Positions 1 to 8,091 of a stretch of 64,000 nt of DNA are shown here, in pieces. The notes beneath the pieces are model-generated. The model searched no databases, had not been told where the DNA came from, and saw only the letters and a program-made list of their open reading frames with translations. Made by a program: the position numbers and the translations under genes. This DNA comes from Streptomyces broussonetiae (GTDB lineage: Bacteria > Actinomycetota > Actinomycetes > Streptomycetales > Streptomycetaceae), in NCBI RefSeq assembly GCF_009796285.1, contig NZ_CP047020.1, positions 124,001 through 188,000 of the forward strand. The letters run 5' to 3'. Positions within the stretch are counted from its first letter, which is position 1; each line of letters begins with the position of its first letter.

Positions 1-498
1 GTGGGCGTGCATCAGCCACAGCGCCGCCTGCGCGGGCGTCAGGTCCAAGTGGTCGGCCTCGCTGAGTGCGCTGAACAGCGGCACGTTGTTTCCCGACGCC
101 ACAGAGGGGACGAGCAACGTGGACGGCTTGGTTTCACCGTTCAGCGCTGTCAGGCCCGCCACTTGAGCGAACGGCCGACTGGAGAACAGCTCGAACCGGT
201 CGCCGTAACGGGGGCCGAGGTAGTCGAGGAGCTTCTCCTTCTCCTCGGCCGAGAAGCCGCCCTGCGTGAACCGCTTGCCCCATTCACCGCGCGACCGCGG
301 GACTCCCAGCGCGTCAAACACGATGGGCAGCAGCAACTGACGCAACACCGCAGGCAACATCGTCGGCACCGGAAGGTCCAGCCGCGCGAGACCGTGTGAA
401 CCGGTGAGCGCTTCCAGCAGGCCAACGGCCCGCACCTCGCCGTCCACGCCGGTGACAGGCAGCCAGGCTCCCCGGACCAGACCGTCGTCGTCTCCCAT
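1..498 (-). CDS. cas8e: Type I-E Cascade large subunit Cas8e (Cse1/CasA), 3' part outside window
   Basis: Large subunit of the type I-E Cascade surveillance complex, which reads the PAM and recruits Cas3. Only the first 166 codons are present; the frame is open to the left edge of the window. The translation starts MGDDDGLVRGAWLPV and continues with LLEALTGSHGLARLDLPVP and LLPIVFDALGVP. It reaches LTPAQAALWLMHAH at the edge. This is the pattern of the Cse1 N-terminal domain. The ATG at 498 is preceded by a strong Shine-Dalgarno (GGAGG, 6 nt upstream). It lies downstream of cas3 on the same strand, the normal I-E order, so the remaining cse2-cas7-cas5-cas6e-cas1-cas2 genes are expected further left (inference). 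Confidence 0.88.
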   Translation of the reverse strand, partial: MGDDDGLVRGAWLPVTGVDGEVRAVGLLEALTGSHGLARLDLPVPTMLPAVLRQLLLPIVFDALGVPRSRGEWGKRFTQGGFSAEEKEKLLDYLGPRYGDRFELFSSRPFAQVAGLTALNGETKPSTLLVPSVASGNNVPLFSALSEADHLDLTPAQAALWLMHAH

Positions 499-582
499 GA
501 TCCCCCTCCCCGGGCAAGCCAACACCCGCCCCAATTAGGCGAGTTGATGGTCTCCTGCACCGGTTCAACGGTGGCACAGAAG

Positions 583-597
583 GCTGAATGCTTCAGC
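583..597. promoter_or_regulatory. Perfect dyad upstream of cas8e, possible operator or autoregulatory target
   Basis: GCTGAA-TGC-TTCAGC is a perfect 6-bp inverted repeat about 85 bp upstream of the cas8e start. Its first 11 bases (GCTGAATGCTT) recur at 719-729 between two repeat-like sequences. On the plus strand the 583 copy is directly preceded by AAG (580-582), which fits a type I-E PAM. It may be a repressor operator, a Cascade target used for autorepression, or both. No promoter boxes can be assigned with confidence. Confidence 0.45.
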
Positions 598-687
598 GGT
601 TTACCGAAATTCACCGTGAAGGCAGGACATAACAAACCCGCTCGAACAAAAGGCCGACCGGTACGCTGCAAGACCGCGGCGTCCGCC

Positions 688-754
688 CACTCCCCGCACG
701 GCGCGCGGGGGTGTTCCCGCTGAATGCTTTACGTCGTCCCCGCACCCGCGGGGG
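688..754 (+). CRISPR. Degenerate CRISPR repeat pair with short pseudo-spacer between cas3 and cas8e
   Basis: Bases 733-754 match the first 22 of the 28 bases of the array repeat exactly and then diverge (CCAGGA instead of TTGCTC). About 45 bp to the left, 691-717 keeps the repeat stem as CCCCGC...GCGGGG with a handle-like GTGTTCC. Between them lies a pseudo-spacer of about 15 nt containing GCTGAATGCTT, repeated with an AAG PAM at 583-593 upstream of cas8e. The layout (pseudo-repeat, short pseudo-spacer, pseudo-repeat in a cas intergenic region) matches the crRNA-like CreA/CreR guides known from other type I systems. Function here is inferred. Confidence 0.5.
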
Positions 755-788
755 CCAGGAACCACGGGCGGAACGCCGCTCCCCCGCC

Positions 789-3674
789 TCAACCCCGCTT
801 CACCACCAGGCCCTCGGCATCGTCATACGACACCCGGGAACCACCCAGCTCAGCCCACCCACCCTCAAAGACCAGCGCCCGCGCATGCCGCAGCCACGGA
901 TGATCAACCCACCCCGGCAGCGCCCTCAGCCCGCCCGTCTCCCCCGACAATCCGACCGGCAGCCGCACCGAACCCCCCAGCAGCCGCTCGACCACCGCAT
1001 CGTCCAAGACCTCTCCGTACACACCGAGCCGCGTCCCGTCCAGCGCCGTGTAACCGCCCGCAACACGATGCACGAGGACGACCTCAGCACCGCGGTCACC
1101 GTCCCGCACCACCGCGTCGAGATCCTCCTCCCCGACCGCGGTGCTGCCCGCGTAATGCAACCCCTCCAAGGTCGCCGTCCCCCACTCACGCGGGCGCGTC
1201 AACAAGAACTGCTCCGCCTGCGCACGCCGCTTCTCCTCCCCCACCCGCCACGCGGCGCCCGCGGCCTGCTCGTCCCACTCCGCCGGGCAGACCTCGGCCC
1301 CGCCATACGCGCGCGCCACCAGGCCGGGCACATCCGCCGGAATGCTCCACACGCCCGCACCCGGCACACCCGCTCCGCCGCTACCTGGCAACGGACCGGC
1401 GGCCTCCGACACCAACGCCGCTGCACGCAGCAAAGGCCACTCCTCGTAGATCTTCACCGAAGCAGGCAGGAACCGAGGTCTTCCACGGACTCCGGCAGCC
1501 ACCCCGGTCACCAGGACACGCGGCACCGCGTGCGCCGCCGGCCTGCGCGTCCCGGCATGCCTGTGCAGCCGGCCGATCCGCTGCAGCAAAAGATCCACTG
1601 GCGCAAGATCCGTGATCAACAGATCCGCATCCACGTCAAAGGACTGCTCGGCGAGCTGGGTGGCAATCACCACCATCCCCTCCGGCCGCGAATCACCGGC
1701 CCGAGGACCCATCAACCGCAGGCACTCCTCCGTCCGCTCCGCTCGATGCGCCGTACACAACCGCCCATGCAGCAGATGCACATGCCCGCCCACCTCACTG
1801 CCGCGCAACGCCCGGTAGATGGCCTGGGCGCGATCCACCTGGTTGACGACGACCAGGACCACACCTCCCTCGGCCACCGCCTCCCGCACCACCGCGGCAA
1901 CCACCGCCCCGTCCACCTCCGTGTCCGGCAGCCACTCGATCCGAGTCGGCACTGACTCACGCCACGACGGCACCAAACTCCGAGAACTCTCCACCACCGG
2001 CTGCCCACCCACAGCGAAAGCCGCAGTGATACACGGATAACCGGCCGGCTCGGGAACCGGCTCCTGCACATCCGCTGCCGCCAGCACCCCCGACAGGTAC
2101 GCGTCCACGAAGGCCTGCCGCTGGGCCGGCGGCAACGTCGCCGACAGCAGCACCACCGGCACCCCCGCCTGCCCAAGCCACCGCAACGCCTCCAACAGGA
2201 ACTGCCGCATGTAAATGTCGGCAGCGTGCACCTCGTCCACAATCACGACCTTGCCAACCAGGCCAGCGGCCCGCAGCATCACGTGCCGCGTCCGCGTCGC
2301 CGCATAAAGGAGATGATCGATCGTGCCGACGGCGAATGGCGTCAACAGCCCGCGCTTGCTACCGAGGAACCAGACCGGCGGCCCACCCCGCTCGGCCACA
2401 CCACCCGTATCACCAGAACTGCCCGGCCAGCCGAACTCATCGTCCTCATCGATCGCTCCGTAGTCCTCCCACGGACTCGCCCCGACACCCGCCGAATGCC
2501 CCTCGTCCCAGATCCGCCGCCACAACCGGTTGAAACGCCGCTTGCCATGCAGCAGCGCCACCTGCGACACCAGCTCCGGGTGAAAGGAACCCACCCACTC
2601 CAGAACCTGCTCGTACATCGGATCGCTCGTCGCCTGCGTCGGCATCGCCACAAACACCCCGTTCAAACCGAAACGGGCCGCAAGCACCTCCGCCGCCGCC
2701 AGCGCAGCCTTCGTCTTGCCCTCCCCCATCGGCGCCTCAACCACCAGCAACCCTGGCGAAAGCGACGACCACGCCCGCTCGACCAACTCACGCTGCGACG
2801 CACGTGGTGCCACACCCAGACGACCCGTCAACGGCACCAGCGTCGACGACGGCACAGCGAGCTTTTCCCAACCGCCCCGGAACCCCAGCCGCTCCCACGC
2901 CGCCTCCGCCCGACGGCACGCACCGGCCGGCGACACATCCCCGGCATCCGCCAACCCCTTGAAATGCTCACTGTCACTCGCGATCCAGTCCGCCATCACA
3001 ATCAGCCCCGCCAGCGCCAGCTGCTCCGCCTTCCGCAACGACGAAACCGGCCTCACCGCCGCCACATCCGCGAAGCCCACGACGCGAGTCACCACATCCA
3101 CCACTGCACGCTGCGCCTCGGCCCACGCCGGCCCCCTCCCCTGCGCATCCGGGTACGGCGGCCGCAACGCACTCACCGACGGAAATACCCCATGGTGGCC
3201 AGCAACCAGCGGCCACACCCACGCCACAGCATCGGCATCCCCCCACTCCTCACGCAGCCGCGCAATGAGCATCGCCCCACCCGCCACATCATGGCGCCAC
3301 TTCATCCGCCTACCGGTTGGCAGCCGCCCCCACGTCAGCCCAGCCGCACGCACAGGAGCAGCCTCCGCCACATCCAGCGCCTGAAACGCCGGGCACGCCT
3401 TCCCACAGTCGTGGATCGCGCACACCCACATAAACCACGCCCGCCCCTGCCCACCACTGATCTCGTCCAGACGCCGACGAACCGCCGGTGACAGAAACCG
3501 GTCCCACATCAGCCCCGCCACAGCCGCCGTGTCCAGGAGGTGCCCGAGCAACACATGGGTCCGCCCAGCATTGCGCGCAGCCGACTTCCCCCACAGCCGC
3601 GCCACCCGCGCTACCGTCTCCTCCGACACCTGGCACGACTGCATCAACTCAATGACTGACCGCTCATCTTCCAC
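789..3674 (-). CDS. cas3: CRISPR-associated helicase/nuclease Cas3 (type I-E)
   Basis: Effector nuclease-helicase recruited by Cascade to degrade target DNA. The N-terminal HD nuclease shows GHLLDTAA, IHDCGK (the HD pair), KWRHDVAGG and AGHHG. The SF2 helicase part shows Walker A in APMGEGKTKAAL, a DEVH box in VVIVDEVHAAD, LLSATLP, and motif VI QRIGRLHRH. A C-terminal Cas3 domain follows. The frame is open up to 3767, but the first 31 codons of that longer version look non-coding. The GTG at 3674 has an AGGGAG Shine-Dalgarno and gives 961 aa, normal for the family. The 290-bp gap to cas8e carries a crRNA-like element, so cas8e may have its own promoter. The gene is divergent from the CRISPR array. 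Confidence 0.93.
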   Translation of the reverse strand: MEDERSVIELMQSCQVSEETVARVARLWGKSAARNAGRTHVLLGHLLDTAAVAGLMWDRFLSPAVRRRLDEISGGQGRAWFMWVCAIHDCGKACPAFQALDVAEAAPVRAAGLTWGRLPTGRRMKWRHDVAGGAMLIARLREEWGDADAVAWVWPLVAGHHGVFPSVSALRPPYPDAQGRGPAWAEAQRAVVDVVTRVVGFADVAAVRPVSSLRKAEQLALAGLIVMADWIASDSEHFKGLADAGDVSPAGACRRAEAAWERLGFRGGWEKLAVPSSTLVPLTGRLGVAPRASQRELVERAWSSLSPGLLVVEAPMGEGKTKAALAAAEVLAARFGLNGVFVAMPTQATSDPMYEQVLEWVGSFHPELVSQVALLHGKRRFNRLWRRIWDEGHSAGVGASPWEDYGAIDEDDEFGWPGSSGDTGGVAERGGPPVWFLGSKRGLLTPFAVGTIDHLLYAATRTRHVMLRAAGLVGKVVIVDEVHAADIYMRQFLLEALRWLGQAGVPVVLLSATLPPAQRQAFVDAYLSGVLAAADVQEPVPEPAGYPCITAAFAVGGQPVVESSRSLVPSWRESVPTRIEWLPDTEVDGAVVAAVVREAVAEGGVVLVVVNQVDRAQAIYRALRGSEVGGHVHLLHGRLCTAHRAERTEECLRLMGPRAGDSRPEGMVVIATQLAEQSFDVDADLLITDLAPVDLLLQRIGRLHRHAGTRRPAAHAVPRVLVTGVAAGVRGRPRFLPASVKIYEEWPLLRAAALVSEAAGPLPGSGGAGVPGAGVWSIPADVPGLVARAYGGAEVCPAEWDEQAAGAAWRVGEEKRRAQAEQFLLTRPREWGTATLEGLHYAGSTAVGEEDLDAVVRDGDRGAEVVLVHRVAGGYTALDGTRLGVYGEVLDDAVVERLLGGSVRLPVGLSGETGGLRALPGWVDHPWLRHARALVFEGGWAELGGSRVSYDDAEGLVVKRG

Positions 3675-3819
3675 CTGTGGAGCTCCCTCAGACAGCCTGC
3701 CGCGATGCCGACACGCACGATAGAGGGCAGGTCTGACAGTGACTCTCTGAACCCCCCGCCTCCTCATGCATGTGAAGGAAAACAGGCCCGTTCGCTAGCA
3801 TCGTCCCAGCTCATGAAGT
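3675..3819. promoter_or_regulatory. CRISPR leader and divergent cas3/array promoter region
   Basis: The 145 bp between the preferred cas3 start and the first repeat must hold the leader and promoter of the array (plus strand) and the cas3 promoter (minus strand). The array runs left to right: its repeats are intact here and the last repeat, at 8047, is damaged. The stretch around 3775-3800 is less GC-rich than its surroundings. No promoter hexamers could be assigned reliably. Confidence 0.5.
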
Positions 3820-6122
3820 GTCGTCCCCGCACCCGCGGGGGTTGCTCTAGCGGTGAGTACGTCGATCACGACCACGGACTGTCGTCCCCGCACCCGCGGG
3901 GGTTGCTCCGTGGTCATCCGCGGCGGCACCGTCGTGTCTGGGTCGTCCCCGCACCCGCGGGGGTTGCTCGCAGGTGGCCGCGTGACCCCCACCGCTGACA
4001 TCGTCGTCCCCGCACCCGCGGGGGTTGCTCGACGTGCGCACGCAGCTTCTTCACTTCCGCCTGGTCGTCCCCGCACCCGCGGGGGTTGCTCCCACTCGCA
4101 GGTGGCCATCGCGACCCACAGCGCGTCGTCCCCGCACCCGCGGGGGTTGCTCGGGCGCAGGACCCCACCCAGGCGCCCCTCCCCGGTCGTCCCCGCACCC
4201 GCGGGGGTTGCTCGATCAAGGGGTATGACATCGGCCTCGGTCAGATGTCGTCCCCGCACCCGCGGGGGTTGCTCTTGCTGCCGGGTCGTGTCGAGACCGC
4301 TGGCCAGGTCGTCCCCGCACCCGCGGGGGTTGCTCGCAGGTGGCCGCGTGACCCCCACCGCTGACATCGTCGTCCCCGCACCCGCGGGGGTTGCTCGACG
4401 CGCGCACGCAGCTTCTTCACTTCCGCCTGGTCGTCCCCGCACCCGCGGGGGTTGCTCCCACTCGCAGGTGGCCATCGCGACCCACAGCGCGTCGTCCCCG
4501 CACCCGCGGGGGTTGCTCGGGCGCAGGACCCCACCCAGGCGCCCCTCCCCGGTCGTCCCCGCACCCGCGGGGGTTGCTCGATCAAGGGGTATGACATCGG
4601 CCTCGGTCAGATGTCGTCCCCGCACCCGCGGGGGTTGCTCTTGCTGCCGGGTCGTGTCGAGACCGCTGGCCAGGTCGTCCCCGCACCCGCGGGGGTTGCT
4701 CGCTCGGCCTCTCCGCCCCGACCGTCAAGAGCATGTCGTCCCCGCACCCGCGGGGGTTGCTCGTCTGCGGGGTGGCTGTCGGGTGGCCGTAGGCTGTCGT
4801 CCCCGCACCCGCGGGGGTTGCTCCGCCTACGCGGCTGGCCTCACCCTGTACGACCCGTCGTCCCCGCACCCGCGGGGGTTGCTCCTCCCTACGGCCGGTT
4901 TCAGCAGCCTGTCGAAAGTCGTCCCCGCACCCGCGGGGGTTGCTCGTCCCAGCAGCCGGACCTGGTCAAGGACATCACGTCGTCCCCGCACCCGCGGGGG
5001 TTGCTCCTGCTCGGTGAACTCCCGCGCCTTGCCGCGCCGGTCGTCCCCGCACCCGCGGGGGTTGCTCTCGGTGCGCCCGCGTGACAACCGTCGGCACGGG
5101 GTCGTCCCCGCACCCACGGGGGTTGCTCGGGTGCGCCCGCCTTGCCGGTACCGGCGCCGCCGTCGTCCCCGCACCCGCGGGGGTTGCTCGCCTTCCGAGA
5201 AGTAGCGGCGGGGGTCCTGGTAGTCGTCCCCGCACCCGCGGGGGTTGCTCTGGAGAGCGTCAGGCCGTGTACGGCCATCCGGCGTCGTCCCCGCACCCGC
5301 GGGGGTTGCTCGCGTGTCCTGGTAGTCGACTATGACCCGCAAGGGTCGTCCCCGCACCCGCGGGGGTTGCTCGTGGGCGCCCAGGCTCATCACCTCCATT
5401 TGCGTGTCGTCCCCGCACCCGCGGGGGTTGCTCGATGATCACGGCGGTAGCGCACGGCAAGGTCAAGTCGTCCCCGCACCCGCGGGGGTTGCTCGCCGAG
5501 GGCGTGGGCTTTGACGGTGACGGAGGAGGTCGTCCCCGCACCCGCGGGGGTTGCTCCCCCGACCTGTACGCCGACGTCACCGACCTGTTGTCGTCCCCGC
5601 ACCCGCGGGGTTGCTCGGCGTACGAGCACGGGTTGACCCTGTTCGGCATGTCGTCCCCGCACCCGCGGGGGTTGCTCCTCGGCTGCGGCCGGGGTGGGTC
5701 TGACGCTCGCCGTCGTCCCCGCACCCGCGGGGGTTGCTCGAGCAGGGTGTAGCCGGACCAGAGGACACCGAAGTCGTCCCCGCACCCGCGGGGGTTGCTC
5801 CGCCGTGGCGAACGGCACCCCCCTCACCGCCCGGTCGTCCCCGCACCCGCGGGGGTTGCTCGAGAGCGGGCTGGCTCATGGCATGACTCCTTGAGTCGTC
5901 CCCGCACCCGCGGGGGTTGCTCCACGACGGCGCGATACCCCACCGTGAGGCAGAGGTCGTCCCCGCACCCGCGGGGATTGCTCGGCCGACCAGGTGGTCG
6001 CCGCAGTTGCTGAGCAGTCGTCCCCGCACCCGCGGGGGTTGCTCCTTCAAGAGATGGCGATCGCCTCGCTCGAGGCCGTCGTCCCCGCACCCGCGGGGGT
6101 TGCTCCGACCACAACGGCGTTA
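3820..6122 (+). CRISPR. Type I-E CRISPR array, leader-proximal segment (38 repeats)
   Basis: Thirty-eight copies of a 28-nt repeat beginning GTCGTCCCCGCACC and ending GGGGGTTGCTC, spaced almost strictly 61 bp apart (33-nt spacers). The stem CCCCGC/GCGGGG and position of the handle match I-E repeats, so the crRNA sense is the plus strand. Variants: an A in the stem at 5101, a G missing at 5590, an A in the GGGG run at 5956. Spacing is 60 or 62 bp around 5467-5712. The last spacer of this segment is cut after 17 nt (6106-6122) by an insertion element, and the array resumes at 7664. Confidence 0.97.
3942..4673 (+). repeat. Tandem duplication of six CRISPR repeat-spacer units
   Basis: Units starting at 3942, 4003, 4064, 4125, 4186 and 4247 are repeated in the same order at 4308, 4369, 4430, 4491, 4552 and 4613, a shift of 366 bp. 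All six spacers are identical except for one base: T at 4035 versus C at 4401. This is a segmental duplication inside the array, most simply from unequal recombination between repeats, not independent acquisition. Confidence 0.95.
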
Positions 6123-7661
6123 CCGGTAGTTCGTTAAATCCGGAGGTAGAGGTCAATGCCGTGTCCTGTGGTGACCGCGTCGATCAGCGCCTGGAGTTCG
6201 CAGGGTGGGTCGGTGTCCGTCCAGGCTCGCCACCATCGGGTGAGGGTGATGGCGGGGGTGAGCCAGGAGCGGATGGCCCGTAAGGCCCTTGGCCAGCAGG
6301 GCGGTTGGGGCTGGAGGGGTATGGCTGGGCCCCCTCTCTGGGCCCTCGTCGGGGCACGGGTCGGGCGCGGTGGCGTCCAGGGGTCCCGGTGGGGCGAACC
6401 ATTGGTCCCAGCAGAAGGAGAAGGCGCAGTTGACCAGGGTCTGGTGGCGGCGGATAGCGCGGTCGGAGCGGACTTGGAAGTCGGCCCAGCCGAGTTCGTC
6501 CTTGATCTGTTTGTAGCTCTGCTCGATCCAGGGCCGCAGTCCGTAGAGGCGGATGATCTCGGCGAGGTCGGCCGGCGGGTGCGGGCTGGTGGTGGCGTGG
6601 GGTGCGTCGGGGTGGGGCAGGTTGGTGGCCAGGTACCAGGTGGCTTTCTCCGGCAGGCTGGCCGGGTCGGTGGTGGCCACGACCAGTCGGCAGGGTGAGT
6701 CGGGTCCGTAGCCGCCCAGGCGGGCGTCGGCGGCCCACCAGGTCTCGGTGTGCCCGTCGCGGAAGTGACGCTCCACAACTGTCCAGTCGCCGGGACGCCT
6801 GGCATCCTTCCAGGTCAGGGCGTGTGCGGCTTCGATGGGAGTGTGCGGCTCGTGGGCCGGGGCCCAGACACCGTTGCGCGGCTTGAGGGCTACTACGTAG
6901 GGCAGGCCGGCCTCGCGCAGCGCGAGGTACCAGTCGTCACTGACGGAGTAGGCGCAGTCGGCGACCACCGCCCGGCAGCCGAAGCCCGCCTCCTTCCCGC
7001 GGGCCGCGAGGGCAGCAGCCAGCTGCGGCTTGGTGCGGAAGGACGGATCCGAGCGGCCGCGGTCGAAGTGGTGGGCAGGGGTGTAGGGAGTCGCGTGCAG
7101 CGGGTAATACACGCGGCCGTCGGTCCACACCGTGGTCACCGTGACGATGCCGTTGTCCGTCTTGCCCAACCGGCCCAGCCACTGCCTGCCCACGTGCGCG
7201 GTGGCCATGCCGTCCTTGCGGTCCCCGGAATCGTCGATCACGATGACCCCACCACCGTGCGGAGCAGTCGCCGGCTCCTCACGCAGCAGCTCGAGCCGCC
7301 GGTCGTTGACCTGCTCGACCTCCCAGGGCGACTCGGACAGGAAGAACTGCAGCCGCTGCACCCCCGGCATCCCCGCACCCGCCACCGGCTCCGCCCCGGC
7401 CAGACAGGTGATCGTCTTGTTCCGCTCCCGCGGCACCAGCAGCCCGGTCAGGTACTCGCGAAACCCCCGCCGCTGGGCGAGACTGAAGAAGAGGTCGTCG
7501 AACCGGGCCGCGTAGTCCTCCAACGGCCCCGGCGCAGGCGGACACGGACGGCGAGCAGTCATCTTCAGCCCCCCAGCAAGGCAGTTGACTCCTCCCACCG
7601 GCCTACGACCAACCCGACCTGACGTCAACCCACACCACCACCGGATTTAACGAACTACCGG
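6123..7661 (-). mobile_element. IS701-like insertion sequence inside a CRISPR spacer
   Basis: The 1539-bp element has perfect 21-bp terminal inverted repeats (CCGGTAGTTCGTTAAATCC... at 6123-6143, mirrored at 7641-7661), each flanked outside by TA. Removing the element with one TA joins 6106-6122 to 7664-7679 as a 33-nt spacer, the standard length here. The element therefore inserted cleanly with an apparent 2-bp TA duplication. IS701-family elements usually duplicate 4 bp (YTAR), so the TA footprint is unusual for the assigned family. Confidence 0.92.
6153..7562 (-). CDS. IS701-like DDE transposase
   Basis: Transposase of the element inside the array, about 469 aa from the ATG at 7562 (MTARRPCPPAPG), which has a GGGGG Shine-Dalgarno 7 nt upstream. 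An in-frame extension to 7628 looks non-coding. DDE catalytic features: first Asp region VIVIDDSGDRKDG, second Asp in AVVADCAYSVSDDW, Glu region WIEQSYKQIKDELGW. That architecture (DDE_5-like) is shared with the IS701 family. The C-terminus is Pro-rich. The frame is intact, so the element may still be active. Confidence 0.9.
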   Translation of the reverse strand: MTARRPCPPAPGPLEDYAARFDDLFFSLAQRRGFREYLTGLLVPRERNKTITCLAGAEPVAGAGMPGVQRLQFFLSESPWEVEQVNDRRLELLREEPATAPHGGGVIVIDDSGDRKDGMATAHVGRQWLGRLGKTDNGIVTVTTVWTDGRVYYPLHATPYTPAHHFDRGRSDPSFRTKPQLAAALAARGKEAGFGCRAVVADCAYSVSDDWYLALREAGLPYVVALKPRNGVWAPAHEPHTPIEAAHALTWKDARRPGDWTVVERHFRDGHTETWWAADARLGGYGPDSPCRLVVATTDPASLPEKATWYLATNLPHPDAPHATTSPHPPADLAEIIRLYGLRPWIEQSYKQIKDELGWADFQVRSDRAIRRHQTLVNCAFSFCWDQWFAPPGPLDATAPDPCPDEGPERGPSHTPPAPTALLAKGLTGHPLLAHPRHHPHPMVASLDGHRPTLRTPGADRRGHHRTRH

Positions 7662-7663
7662 TA

Positions 7664-8073
7664 GGAGGCAACGGAGATGGTCGTCCTCGCACCCGCGGGG
7701 GTTGCTCCGAGGGGGCCGTGGCCACCACCTCGTCCGTGATGGTCGTCCCCGCACCCGCGGGGGTTGCTCTTCCCAGCCCCGACTCGGGACGCGGCGCGCG
7801 CAGTCGTCCCCGCACCCGCGGGGGTTGCTCCGAACGCACGCCCGAGGAGTGGCGCGAACTTCTGTCGTCCCCGCACCCGCGGGGGTTGCTCCCCACGGTT
7901 CAGGCCCGCATCAGCGAGCTGCGCGTCGTCCCCGCACCCGCGGGGGTTGCTCGATCCAGTCCACGATGACGACACAGGCTTGCCCGTCGTCCCCGCACCC
8001 GCGGGGGTTGCTCTCGCATGGAGAAGAACGGGCTGCGGTACGCGCCGTCGTCCCCGCACCCGCGGGGGTTGCT
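7664..8073 (+). CRISPR. Type I-E CRISPR array, distal segment (7 repeats)
   Basis: This is the continuation of the same array beyond the insertion element. Repeats start at 7680, 7742, 7803, 7864, 7925, 7986 and 8047. The 7680 repeat has a C-to-T change in the stem (GTCCTCGC). The last repeat loses its end (GTTGCTG then CATGG), as expected for the leader-distal terminus or a truncation point. Altogether the array has 45 repeats and 44 spacers, six of which are duplicates. Confidence 0.95.
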
Positions 8074-8091
8074 GCATGGCCAGTAGAAGCT

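Noticed and set aside
1..399. Plus-strand 132-aa frame at the left edge
   Set aside because: It is the antisense of cas8e, whose minus-strand translation has the family signature.
499..788. A CreTA-type toxin RNA or mini-ORF beside the pseudo-repeats
   Set aside because: No short ORF with rare codons or other toxin-like feature stood out. Only the guide-like part is supported.
789..3767. Start of cas3 at 3767
   Set aside because: The extra 31 residues (RRRGVQRVTVRPALYRACRH...) have no protein character, and the GTG at 3674 has a proper Shine-Dalgarno.
3853..6156. Long open frames with repeated PAPAGVA / PRTRGGC / SNPRGCGDD peptides
   Set aside because: They are translations of the CRISPR repeats and spacers in various frames, not genes.
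3820..8073. Two separate CRISPR arrays
   Set aside because: The repeat is the same, and removing the insertion element restores a standard 33-nt spacer, so it is one array split by an insertion.
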